From: Chitinophaga solisilvae
GTDB lineage: Bacteria > Bacteroidota > Bacteroidia > Chitinophagales > Chitinophagaceae
Direction: 5' to 3'
NCBI RefSeq assembly: GCF_009928525.1
Contig: NZ_JAABOK010000013.1
Span: 147,790 to 211,789 of the forward strand
DNA: 64,000 bases
The notes beneath the pieces are model-generated. The model was not told where the DNA came from. It searched no databases and was given only the letters and a program-made list of their open reading frames with translations. Made by a program: the position numbers and the translations under genes. Shown piece after piece: positions 43,412-51,367 of this stretch (the stretch's first letter is position 1; every line of letters starts with the position of its first letter).

Positions 43412-44043
43412 AGTATGGCATTGATTTTTTCCGCGCGGTTCAGGATCATAAAATGACCGCCGTCGGGAATGACATGCGTGGGTTTCACAAAACGGATCGG
43501 GAAGGTATGATCTTTCCCACCGTGGATATGCACTACATCTGCCGGTACCGCCTCGTTTTCCCAATGCAGCACTGTGTTGATGGCCCAGCGCAGATCATGG
43601 AAATCGCGGTCTGACAGGTATTCCGTCAGCAACTGCGCTTCTTCCTCCGTTTCCACACTCATGAATTTTTTCACGATCATGCCACGGCGCTGGTACAGCA
43701 ACTGATCCGGCAGCTGGTGCAGATGCAGCTTCCTGGCCCAGTTGTAATAAAAGGGCTTCTCGGTGGAGTGCTTGATGCTGGAGATAAGGATGGTTTTCTG
43801 CACGGGTATCTGCCGGGCTATTTCCAGGCTCATGATACCGCCGAAAGACAGGCCCATTAAAACAACAGGCCCGTCAGCACTGATGCTTTGCGCCATACGC
43901 GCGGCATAACTGCTGACAGGCTCGTTTTCCTGCGGCTTTATCCAGGGGAGAAAATGCACCTGATACCCCGGCGGGTACTGCAACCGTTGAAACATACGTT
44001 CATCGGCGCCCAGGCCGCTGATCAGGTACAGGTGTGCGGACAT
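43393..44043 (-). CDS. Alpha/beta hydrolase
   Basis: A 216-residue alpha/beta-hydrolase fold protein. The nucleophile elbow is GLSFGG (Ser about 73), the acid is in HGGKDHTFP, and the catalytic His is in DGGHFMILNRA. The N-terminus LYLISGLGADERMFQ contains the oxyanion region. The substrate is unknown. Its start is 4 nt after the NtrC-like gene stop, so the two are co-transcribed, and its last 19 nt overlap the 3' end of the convergent MerR gene. Confidence 0.78.
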   Translation of the reverse strand: MSAHLYLISGLGADERMFQRLQYPPGYQVHFLPWIKPQENEPVSSYAARMAQSISADGPVVLMGLSFGGIMSLEIARQIPVQKTILISSIKHSTEKPFYYNWARKLHLHQLPDQLLYQRRGMIVKKFMSVETEEEAQLLTEYLSDRDFHDLRWAINTVLHWENEAVPADVVHIHGGKDHTFPIRFVKPTHVIPDGGHFMILNRAEKINAILQEVLG

Positions 44044-44047
44044 ATTA

Positions 44048-45232
44048 TCAGGAGTTTACTTTTTTCTTTTCGCGGTTAGGCACAACAAAATCATCCACAT
44101 CTTCCACGGTAATGGTTTTACCGGAAAGGATGACCAGTCTTTCCACCACATTACGCAGTTCACGGATATTACCGGACCAGTTATGGTTCTGCAGCGCTTT
44201 CATGGCGTCTTTATCAATAGCCTTACGCCCGATGCCGTATTCCGCGCAAACGGTATCCAGGAAGCTGTCTACCAGCAACGGAATATCCTCACGGCGGTCA
44301 TTCAGCGCAGCTACATGGATCAGGATAACGCTCAGGCGGTGGTAGAGGTCAAGGCGGAAATTTTTATCCTCCACTTCGCGGAGCAGGTCTTTATTGGTAG
44401 CAGCTACCACGCGCACGTCTACACTGATTTCCTTATCGCCGCCCACACGGGTGATCTTACCTTCCTGCAGGGCGCGTAATACTTTGGCCTGTGCGCTGAG
44501 GCTCATATCTCCGATTTCGTCGAGGAAGAGCGTACCACCGCTGGCCTGTTCAAATTTGCCAATACGTTGTTTTACCGCAGAAGTAAAGGAGCCTTTCTCA
44601 TGGCCGAACAATTCACTTTCAATCAGTTCGCTGGGAATGGCTGCGCAATTCACTTCCACCATAGGTCCGGAGGCGCGGTTGCTGCGCTCGTGCAGCCAGC
44701 GGGCCACCAGTTCCTTACCTACGCCGTTTTCACCGGTAATCAATACGCGGGCATCGGTAGGCGCTACTTTCTCGATAGTTTCCTTGATCTTGGAAATAGG
44801 AGCTGAGTCACCTATCATTTCCGGTACCTTGTTCACTTTCCGGCGCAGGGTTTTGGTTTCAGTCACCAGCGTGGTTTTATCCATCGCATTGCGCAGGGTG
44901 ATGAGCAGACGGTTCAGATCCGGTGGTTTGGAGATATAATCGTAAGCACCTTTTTTTACGGCGTCCACCGCGGTATCAATATTACCGTGGCCGGAAACCA
45001 TTATAATAGGAACGTCCGGGTTAACTTCCCTGGCTTTCTCCAGGAATTCCAGGCCGTCCATTTTGGGCATTTTAATATCACACAATACGGCATCGTATTG
45101 TTTACCCTGGAACATTTTAAAACCTTCCACGCCATCAGCAGCTTCTTCCACCTTGTATCCCTCGTAGGACAGGATTTCAGTAAGGGTTTTACGGATACTT
45201 TTTTCGTCGTCTATTATTAAAATGTTAGCCAT
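44048..45232 (-). CDS. NtrC-family response regulator lacking a DNA-binding domain
   Basis: A 394-residue protein with a receiver domain (phospho-acceptor Asp52 in LCDIKMPKMDG) and a sigma-54-type AAA+ domain (Walker A GENGVGKE at 167-174, Walker B GGTLFLDEIGDM). The sigma-54 contact loop, normally GAFTGA, reads GSFTSA (214-219). The chain ends about 20 residues after the AAA+ lid helix (WSGNIRELRNVVERL), with only a charged tail REKKKVNS, so the Fis-type helix-turn-helix is missing. It may act from solution on sigma-54 or have diverged from transcription activation. No histidine kinase gene is adjacent; an alpha/beta hydrolase is co-transcribed. Confidence 0.87.
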   Translation of the reverse strand: MANILIIDDEKSIRKTLTEILSYEGYKVEEAADGVEGFKMFQGKQYDAVLCDIKMPKMDGLEFLEKAREVNPDVPIIMVSGHGNIDTAVDAVKKGAYDYISKPPDLNRLLITLRNAMDKTTLVTETKTLRRKVNKVPEMIGDSAPISKIKETIEKVAPTDARVLITGENGVGKELVARWLHERSNRASGPMVEVNCAAIPSELIESELFGHEKGSFTSAVKQRIGKFEQASGGTLFLDEIGDMSLSAQAKVLRALQEGKITRVGGDKEISVDVRVVAATNKDLLREVEDKNFRLDLYHRLSVILIHVAALNDRREDIPLLVDSFLDTVCAEYGIGRKAIDKDAMKALQNHNWSGNIRELRNVVERLVILSGKTITVEDVDDFVVPNREKKKVNS

Positions 45233-45282
45233 AGTAAGATTTGTAAGTTTGCATTACCGGTGTTCTCAGTAACAATCAGCGC

Positions 45283-45290
45283 CAAAAATA
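45283..45290 (-). promoter_or_regulatory. Candidate -7 box of the NtrC-like gene
   Basis: TATTTTTG on the minus strand fits TAnnTTTG. Predicted start near 45276, about 44 nt before the ATG at 45232. No -33 TTTG was found. Confidence 0.38.
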
Positions 45291-45443
45291 AAGATAATTC
45301 TGATTGAATTGCGGATTTGGCGTTTTACCGGTACAGTAATTTGGAACAGTACGGGAGATAAACGTTTTACTGATTTCTTATAATATAATATGTTCATCTC
45401 CCGTTACCGGATCAGTAAGCAGCAATATAAAATTAAAATTATC

Positions 45444-46016
45444 ATGGGAGAAAGGATTGAAATAGTACCGTACAGGAACACATGGCCGGAAGAATATGCC
45501 GCGCTGGAGCAGGAGATCAGGGCTGCGCTGGGACCGCTGGCGTTGTCTGTCGATCATATAGGTTCCACCAGTGTACCCGGGCTTTCCGCCAAAGACGTGA
45601 TAGACCTGCAGGTGACTGTAGCAGACCTGCAGCTGCCGGTAGAAGAGGCGCTGGCAGCTATCGGTTACAGGCGGCTGCCGCATATAACGCAGGATCATCA
45701 GCCGCCGGGAAGAACGGATCTGACGACTGCCGATCTGGCAAAACAGTTCTATAAATACAGTAAAAGGAACGTAAATTTACATGTACGCCAGCATGGAAAT
45801 TTCAATCAGCATTATCCCCTGTTATGCCGGGATTACCTTCGCTCTCATCCCTTTGCTGCCAGGGCTTATGAAGAGATCAAACAGCAGCTGGCGAAATATT
45901 TTCCTGATAACGTTGACGCCTATTACGACATAAAAGACCCTGTATTTGATATCATTATGGAAGGCGCATACGAATGGCAAAAAAATCAGCATACCCCTGA
46001 AATTTCAAGGAAATGA
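45444..46016 (+). CDS. GrpB/UPF0157-family protein
   Basis: A 190-residue protein of the GrpB family, a nucleotidyltransferase-like fold. The signature is IEIVPYRNTWPEEY, then LSVDHIGSTSVPGLSAKDVI and INLHVRQHGN-like text (VNLHVRQHGNFNQHY). The family is related to the minimal nucleotidyltransferases and its substrate is generally unknown. The start is the ATG at 45444 (MGERIEIV); 18 upstream codons are open but not conserved. It is a single gene between the NtrC promoter and cysE. Confidence 0.82.
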   Translation: MGERIEIVPYRNTWPEEYAALEQEIRAALGPLALSVDHIGSTSVPGLSAKDVIDLQVTVADLQLPVEEALAAIGYRRLPHITQDHQPPGRTDLTTADLAKQFYKYSKRNVNLHVRQHGNFNQHYPLLCRDYLRSHPFAARAYEEIKQQLAKYFPDNVDAYYDIKDPVFDIIMEGAYEWQKNQHTPEISRK

Positions 46017-46024
46017 GACAATAG

Positions 46025-46062
46025 TCTACTAACTTTACAGGATTTATGAGTAAATTAGTAAA
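46025..46062 (+). promoter_or_regulatory. Inverted repeat upstream of cysE, candidate operator
   Basis: TACTAACTTTAC (46027-46038) and GTAAATTAGTA (46050-46060) form an inverted repeat with one bulged base, extendable by GT/AC on each side. TAACTTTA at 46030-46037 is one base from the -7 consensus, so a bound regulator would overlap the promoter of the cysE-cysM pair. Confidence 0.4.
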
Positions 46063-46096
46063 CGAACAAAGTGCAACTCTGTAATTCCATCCGCAT

Positions 46097-46909
46097 ATGA
46101 GTGATTTTTTCGAAGAACTAAAGCGGAGACACCAATTGGCAGCAGCAAATGCTTATCCCGCTACCAGTGCTGTAAGTGATTTTGCCAACAACCTGATTAA
46201 TTGGTTATTCCCCGAACATACCGGCCAGGTAATGGCCGACCCGGTATTGCTGGAACAGTATGGCCGCCAGCTGGAGATACAGCTGGAGTTACTGTTACAG
46301 CCCATGCAACGCCAGCTGCCCGACACAGCAGGTGCTATCAGCCAGTCCTTTATGGGCAGGGTACCGGTAATTTATGACGAGCTGACAAAAGACGCGGAGG
46401 CTATCCTCCAGGGCGACCCGGCGGCAACCTGCCTGTATGAGGTCATCCGCGCCTACCCCGGCTTTTACGCGATAGCGTTTTACCGCGTGGCCCATGCCTT
46501 GCATGAGCTGCACATTCCGCTGCTGCCCAGGATGATTACGGAACTGGCGCATGCCCGCACGGGTATTGACATTCACCCCGGCGCAGTTATAGCCCCGTGG
46601 TGTTGCATAGACCATGGCACCGGTGTGGTAATCGGTGAAACCACCGTGATAGGGCAACATGTAAAGCTATACCAGGGCGTAACCCTGGGTGCGCTGAGCA
46701 TTGAAAAAAGTATGGCCCTCAGCAAAAGGCATCCCACTATTGAAGATCATGTGGTGATATATGCCGGCGCCACCATCCTCGGCGGAGAAACCATCATCGG
46801 CCACCACAGCGTAATAGGTGGCAATGTATGGCTGATCCGCAGCGTGGAACCGTTTTCCCGCATTTATTACAAGGCGGAAAACAAGTTTTCAGAGAGCAAT
46901 CATGAATAA
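46097..46909 (+). CDS. cysE: Serine O-acetyltransferase
   Basis: A 270-residue serine acetyltransferase, which makes O-acetylserine for cysteine synthesis. The N-terminal helical region (1-130) ends in RAYPGFYAIAFYRVAHAL. The left-handed beta-helix of hexapeptide repeats follows from about 150, with GIDIHPGAVIAPWCCIDHGTGVVIGE and YQGVTLGAL. The C-terminal tail ends NKFSESNHE and lacks the terminal Ile that docks into cysteine synthase in many species, so the complex may be different. cysM starts 9 nt downstream. Confidence 0.92.
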   Translation: MSDFFEELKRRHQLAAANAYPATSAVSDFANNLINWLFPEHTGQVMADPVLLEQYGRQLEIQLELLLQPMQRQLPDTAGAISQSFMGRVPVIYDELTKDAEAILQGDPAATCLYEVIRAYPGFYAIAFYRVAHALHELHIPLLPRMITELAHARTGIDIHPGAVIAPWCCIDHGTGVVIGETTVIGQHVKLYQGVTLGALSIEKSMALSKRHPTIEDHVVIYAGATILGGETIIGHHSVIGGNVWLIRSVEPFSRIYYKAENKFSESNHE

Positions 46910-46918
46910 ACAAACTAT

Positions 46919-47800
46919 ATGGCATCTATATTGGATCTCGTCGGCAACACCCCGATGGTGCAGCTGAAGAACATCTCGCAGAACCCCGAAGTAACCATTT
47001 ACGCCAAACTGGAAGGCACCAACCCCGGCGGCAGCGTGAAAGACCGAGCAGCCTACGGCATGATAAAAGGTGCGCTGGACCGCGGAGAAATCAAAGCCGG
47101 CACCAAACTCATTGAAGCTACCAGCGGCAACACCGGCATCGCGCTGGCCATGATCGCCAGTATCTTCGGTATCGAAATAGAACTAGTTATGCCCGAAGAT
47201 GCCACCCAGGAAAGGGTATTAACGATGGAGGCCTACGGCGCTAAAGTAATACTGACGCCCAAGGAGAAATCCATGGAAGGGTCTATCGACTATGCCAACG
47301 AACGCGTTGCAGCAGGCGGATACTTCATGCTCAACCAGTTCGCCAACCCCGACAACTACGGTATGCATTACCGGACTACCGGCCCTGAAATATGGAAAGA
47401 TACCGATGGTAAAATCACCCACTTCGTGAGCGCCATGGGTACCACCGGCACCATCATGGGTGTATCCCGGTTCCTCAAGGAAAAAAATCCCGGTATTCAG
47501 ATCGTTGGCTGCCAGCCTACAGAAGGCTCCCGCATCCCCGGTATCCGCAAATGGCCGGAAGAATACCTGCCTAAAATATTCGATAAATCAAGAGTGGATA
47601 TCACCATGGACATTTCCGAAGCAGAAGCCCGGACCATGACCAAACGCCTCGCCCGGGAAGAAGCCGTTTTCTGCGGCATGAGCAGCGGAGGCGCCGTAGC
47701 CGCCGCCGCCAGACTATCCGGCGAACTTCGTAGCGGCGTAATCGTTAGCATCATTTGCGACCGCGGAGACAGATATTTGTCGAGTGACCTTTTTGTATAA
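46919..47800 (+). CDS. cysM: Cysteine synthase (CysM type)
   Basis: A 293-residue PLP-dependent cysteine synthase that replaces the acetyl group of O-acetylserine with sulfide or thiosulfate. The PLP lysine is in NPGGSVKDRAA (Lys41), with TSGNTGIALA for phosphate binding and GTTGTIMG. The segment PTEGSRIPGIRKWP is typical of the CysM branch. It forms an operon with cysE. The TAA stop is the first codon of the palindrome that runs to the stop of the convergent pdhB. Confidence 0.93.
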   Translation: MASILDLVGNTPMVQLKNISQNPEVTIYAKLEGTNPGGSVKDRAAYGMIKGALDRGEIKAGTKLIEATSGNTGIALAMIASIFGIEIELVMPEDATQERVLTMEAYGAKVILTPKEKSMEGSIDYANERVAAGGYFMLNQFANPDNYGMHYRTTGPEIWKDTDGKITHFVSAMGTTGTIMGVSRFLKEKNPGIQIVGCQPTEGSRIPGIRKWPEEYLPKIFDKSRVDITMDISEAEARTMTKRLAREEAVFCGMSSGGAVAAAARLSGELRSGVIVSIICDRGDRYLSSDLFV

Positions 47801-47943
47801 TTACGAATTGCGAATTACGAATTACGAATGTAGTTCGAAGATAAAAGCAAAGACCGAAGCGGATACTTTACAGTATGATCGCTTCGGTCTTTGCTTTTAT
47901 CTTCGAACTACATTCGTAATTCGCAATTCGTAATTCGTAATTA
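47798..47943. repeat. Stop-to-stop palindrome between cysM and pdhB
   Basis: 146 bp running exactly from the cysM TAA to the pdhB TAA. Arms of 64 bp are perfect except that the order of the 7-bp units differs (AATTGCG is second on the left and third on the right, giving two mismatches). The inner part GTTCGAAGATAAAAGCAAAG continues to GACCGAAGCG and a small ATACT/AGTAT loop. Likely a bidirectional terminator. Confidence 0.93.
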
Positions 47944-48924
47944 CTTCCTCATGTACATTACTTCCTTCACCAGCTTCACAGTACGTTCTACGTCCGGCAG
48001 GTATAATTTTACCAGGTTGGGTGCGTAGTGCATGGGAGCATCCGGAGCAGTGATGCGGCGGATAGGGGCATCCAGGTAGTCGAAACCTTCTTTCTGGATA
48101 CGGTAAGCAATTTCAGAAGAAACGCTGGAGAATGGCCATTGTTCTTCCACGATCACCAGGCGGTTGGTTTTCTTCACTGATTCCAGGATAGTGAACCAAT
48201 CCAGCGGGCGGATGGTGCGGAGGTCGATCACCTCTGCTTCAATGCCTTCTTTTGCCAGCTCTTCAGCCGCGCCCAGTGCAACTTTCATCATTTTGTTGTA
48301 GGAAACGATGGTCACATCTTTACCGGCACGTTTGATATCAGCCTTTCCGATAGGGATGATGTATTCTTCTTCAGGTACTTCACCCATATCACCGTACATC
48401 ACCTCACTTTCCATGAATACAACCGGGTCGTTATCGCGGATAGCCGCTTTCAGCAAACCTTTTGCATCGTATGGATTGGAAACGGAGATTACTTTCAGGC
48501 CGGGAATATTGGCGTAGTAACTTTCAAAAGCAGTGGAGTGCTGCGCTCCCAACTGTCCGGCAGATCCGTTAGGTCCGCGGAAAACGATAGGACAGCCGAT
48601 CTGCCCGCCACTCATGGCCAGCATTTTAGAAGCTGTATTGAGGATCTGATCCAACGCCAGTGCAGCGAAGTTCCAGGTCATAAATTCCACGACAGGACGC
48701 AGGCCGTTCTGAGCAGCACCTACTCCGATCGCAGCAAATCCAAGTTCAGCAATCGGCGTGTCGATAACGCGTTTTGGACCAAACTCATCCAGCATTCCCT
48801 GGCTCACTTTATAAGCACCATTATATTCGGCTACTTCCTCTCCCATAAGGAGTACCCGTTCATCACGGCGAAACTCCTCCTGCAGGGCTTCTCTTAAGGC
48901 TTGTCTGAAAGCTATCTGACGCAT
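47941..48924 (-). CDS. pdhB: Pyruvate dehydrogenase E1 component, beta subunit
   Basis: A 327-residue E1-beta subunit of pyruvate (or related 2-oxoacid) dehydrogenase. MRQIAFRQALREALQEE at the N-terminus, then LMGEEVAEYNGAYKVSQG with the thiamine-activating Glu, VEFMTWNFA, and the C-terminal transketolase domain (GIEAEVIDLRTIRPLDWFTI). It matches the PdhB type with VEEQWPFSSVSSEIAYRIQ. The start at 48924 follows a full promoter. The alpha subunit, E2 and E3 are not in the window, so the complex genes are dispersed. Confidence 0.93.
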   Translation of the reverse strand: MRQIAFRQALREALQEEFRRDERVLLMGEEVAEYNGAYKVSQGMLDEFGPKRVIDTPIAELGFAAIGVGAAQNGLRPVVEFMTWNFAALALDQILNTASKMLAMSGGQIGCPIVFRGPNGSAGQLGAQHSTAFESYYANIPGLKVISVSNPYDAKGLLKAAIRDNDPVVFMESEVMYGDMGEVPEEEYIIPIGKADIKRAGKDVTIVSYNKMMKVALGAAEELAKEGIEAEVIDLRTIRPLDWFTILESVKKTNRLVIVEEQWPFSSVSSEIAYRIQKEGFDYLDAPIRRITAPDAPMHYAPNLVKLYLPDVERTVKLVKEVMYMRK

Positions 48925-48977
48925 GCTATTCTTAATAAAGTTTGAAAGTTTAAATGCCTGATTGTTGTAAGGCAGGG

Positions 48978-49009
48978 CAAAAATATCGTTTGTTCCTGAA
49001 AAAAGCAAA
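48978..49009 (-). promoter_or_regulatory. Promoter of pdhB
   Basis: On the minus strand TTTG (49009-49006) is followed after exactly 20 nt by TATTTTTG (48985-48978), a full match to the Bacteroidota consensus. The start site would be near 48971, giving a 47-nt leader. Confidence 0.65.
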
Positions 49010-49137
49010 GATTACTCCCATCCATCCCCTCAATACGCCCTCCTCCGGCCTTTTAAACAGATGAATATTTTTTATTATAAAAAAACAATATATTTATACG
49101 CTAAAATACTATTACCGCCGCCTATCCCTTTGCCACT

Positions 49138-49752
49138 ATGATTACCATTACCATCCTGACGATCTGTTTCCTGATCGCCCTGTCCTGCAAAATCAAAAAA
49201 GTAAAAGTACCGGAACTGCGTGTACTCACCTGGTACATTCATCTTATTTTCCTGGTACTTTCCGCTATCTGTCTGCTGCTCATGGCCAACGACATGGGCT
49301 TCAAAGGTACGCAGACGGAACGCATCATCTTCACCCTCTACGCTGGCAGCGGCATGATACTCTACGGCTTCAGCAAGCCCGATACCGATGCCCGCTACGC
49401 CTACCTCCTCTCCTTCTTCGGCTTCCCCTTCCTGCTCCTCTTCGGTATACTACTGCCTCCCCTCCGTACCCTTACCCTCGTCATCACCCTCACCCTTCTG
49501 TCCGACAGCCGGTTTCACCGCTATAAAATCGATGACGACTATGCCCTGCAAACCAAAACCAGCGGCATCCTCGCGCCACAACCTGCCTACAGCATTATTA
49601 CCGACAAATACTGGTTCTTTGAAAAAATATCCTCCGGCATCATTCCACCTACCGCAACCGGCAACATCCGTTTGCAGAAAATAAACACAGATAGTGTCAG
49701 GATTAGTGTGGGGGGGAAGAATTACGAATTACGAATTGCGAATTACGAATGA
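49138..49752 (+). CDS. Membrane protein of unknown function with repeat-encoded C-terminus
   Basis: A 204-residue protein with four hydrophobic segments (about 2-16, 32-51, 64-77 and 86-120) and a soluble C-terminal part. No family recognised. The last ten residues, NYELRIANYE, are encoded by the arm of the palindrome at 49720-49840, and the TGA is inside it, so the native stop was probably lost or displaced when the element arrived. The short divergent spacer towards pdhB holds that gene's promoter. Confidence 0.55.
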   Translation: MITITILTICFLIALSCKIKKVKVPELRVLTWYIHLIFLVLSAICLLLMANDMGFKGTQTERIIFTLYAGSGMILYGFSKPDTDARYAYLLSFFGFPFLLLFGILLPPLRTLTLVITLTLLSDSRFHRYKIDDDYALQTKTSGILAPQPAYSIITDKYWFFEKISSGIIPPTATGNIRLQKINTDSVRISVGGKNYELRIANYE

Positions 49753-49840
49753 GGAGCGAAGATGAAAGCGGATAAAGAATTTACTTCTCCGCTTTCATCT
49801 TCGCTCCTCATTCGTAATTCGCAATTCGTAATTCGTAATT
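49720..49840. repeat. Palindromic element, AATTRCG type, inverted loop
   Basis: Perfect 53-bp arms (49720-49772 and 49788-49840) with the AATGAGGAGCGAAGAT core. The central loop region is the reverse complement of the loop at 34027 (GGATAAAGAATTTACTTC here, GAAGTAAATTCTTTATCC there), so this copy sits in the opposite orientation. It lies between the membrane-protein gene and the convergent thiolase, and supplies the end of the former. Confidence 0.92.
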
Positions 49841-49853
49841 TGAAACAAAAGCT

Positions 49854-51026
49854 TTACAGCCTTTCAATAATTATTGCACTCGCACCTCCGCCTCCGTTGC
49901 AGATAGCGGCTGCGCCGTATCTGGCTTTATTTTCGTGCAGGATGGAGTTCAGGGTTACTACGATGCGGGCGCCGCTGCAACCGATCGGGTGGCCTATAGC
50001 TACAGCTCCTCCCCATACGTTTACCTTATCCAGGGAAATACCCAGGTCTTTTGCATTGGCAATAGGGACGCAGGAGAAGGCTTCGTTTACTTCCACGAAG
50101 TCGATATCGTTCATTTTCAGGTTGGCTTTGGACAGCGCATTGTTCATGGCTTTCACCGGTGTGGTGGTAAACCATTCAGGCGCCTGTGAGGCATCTGCAA
50201 AGCTGATGATCTTAGCCAGCGGCTTCAGTCCGAGTTCCTTCAGTTTCTCTCCGCTTACCAGCACTACTGCAGCTGCTGCATCGTTCAGGTTGGAAGCGTT
50301 GGCGGCAGTGATGGTGCCATCTTTCTGGAAGGTAGGCTTCAGCGCAGGCACTTTTTCATAGATCACTTTTTTGTAATCTTCATCTTCTGCAAAGACGGTA
50401 ACGGTTTTACCCGGAATTTCTACCGGTGCAATCTCGTTTTTGTACAGTCCGTTTTCCCAGGCGTAGGCAGCGCGCTTATAGCTTTCGATGGCGTAGGCGT
50501 CCTGGTCTTCCCGGGTGATGTGGTATTCTTTCGCGCAGATTTCGCCGGCGTTGCCCATATGAAAATCCTGGTAGGGATCCCAGAGGCCGTCGCGCAGGAT
50601 GCTGTCGGTCACGGTACCATGGCCCAGCCTGTAGCCGGTGCGGGCTTTATCGAGGTAATAGGGCGCAGCGCTCATATTTTCCATACCGCCGGCTACTACG
50701 ACGTCGTTATCACCCAGCAGAATGCTTTGCGCACCCAGCATGATGGCTTTCATACCGGAAGCGCATACCTTGTTGATGGTAGTGCCGGGAACATTATTGG
50801 GTATACCCGCCGCCAGACTGGCCTGCGTAGCAGGCGCCTGTCCCAGGTTGGCACTGAGCACATTTCCCATAAATACCTCATTCACCTGTGCGGCATCCAC
50901 ACCTGCTCTTTCCAGTGCTACCTTAATAACCGTAGCGCCCAGCTTTACGGCGGAAATACCTGATAAAGCGCCATTGAAAGATCCAATGGGAGTACGGGCT
51001 GTAGCTACTATAAATACTTCTTTCAT
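49854..51026 (-). CDS. Acetyl-CoA C-acetyltransferase (thiolase)
   Basis: A 390-residue thiolase. The acyl-carrying Cys is in TTINKVCASGMKA (near residue 88), the catalytic His in GGAVAIGHPIGCSGAR, and the second catalytic Cys in the end motif (AAICNGGGGAS in the same region). It condenses two acetyl-CoA or cleaves acetoacetyl-CoA; the direction and chain length cannot be read from sequence. The start is the ATG at 51026 (MKEVFIVATARTPIG). No other beta-oxidation genes are adjacent. Confidence 0.92.
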   Translation of the reverse strand: MKEVFIVATARTPIGSFNGALSGISAVKLGATVIKVALERAGVDAAQVNEVFMGNVLSANLGQAPATQASLAAGIPNNVPGTTINKVCASGMKAIMLGAQSILLGDNDVVVAGGMENMSAAPYYLDKARTGYRLGHGTVTDSILRDGLWDPYQDFHMGNAGEICAKEYHITREDQDAYAIESYKRAAYAWENGLYKNEIAPVEIPGKTVTVFAEDEDYKKVIYEKVPALKPTFQKDGTITAANASNLNDAAAAVVLVSGEKLKELGLKPLAKIISFADASQAPEWFTTTPVKAMNNALSKANLKMNDIDFVEVNEAFSCVPIANAKDLGISLDKVNVWGGAVAIGHPIGCSGARIVVTLNSILHENKARYGAAAICNGGGGASAIIIERL

Positions 51027-51065
51027 CTGATTTATAAGATTGATTTGGCTTAATGGATAATCTTC

Positions 51066-51073
51066 CAAATATA
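51066..51073 (-). promoter_or_regulatory. Candidate -7 box of the thiolase gene
   Basis: TATATTTG on the minus strand fits the -7 consensus. Predicted start near 51059, leaving about 33 nt to the ATG at 51026. No -33 TTTG was found. Confidence 0.42.
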
Positions 51074-51286
51074 AGGAATTGGAAATTGGAAAATTTCTTC
51101 CGGCATTTGTAATTAACTAAGGAAGGATAACAGAAACTTTAATATACCCCGGTAATTACCGGTACAAAAAGATAAAATTCAATGACAGGGAAAAATTAAC
51201 AAACATCTGAAAAATCCGGCCGGCATCCTGCAGGCTGACAGCCGGTCAAAAAAGTATCATTTTAATATTCCGCCGGAGGCATTATT

Positions 51287-51351
51287 TTACACTTAACCCG
51301 TCAAAATACAGTTAAGTGTAACGGAAAGACTAAAAATCTGATGTAAATTTG
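51287..51351 (+). promoter_or_regulatory. dnaG -7 box with upstream inverted repeat
   Basis: TAAATTTG at 51344-51351 fits the -7 element and would start transcription near 51358, 10 nt before the dnaG ATG. Directly upstream lies a perfect 11-bp inverted repeat, TTACACTTAAC (51287-51297) and GTTAAGTGTAA (51311-51321), with a 13-nt spacer. Its position about 25-70 nt before the start site and lack of a T run suggest an operator rather than a terminator. The rest of the 51074-51286 spacer shows nothing recognisable. Confidence 0.45.
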
Positions 51352-51367
51352 CAGTTGCACCTAGAAC

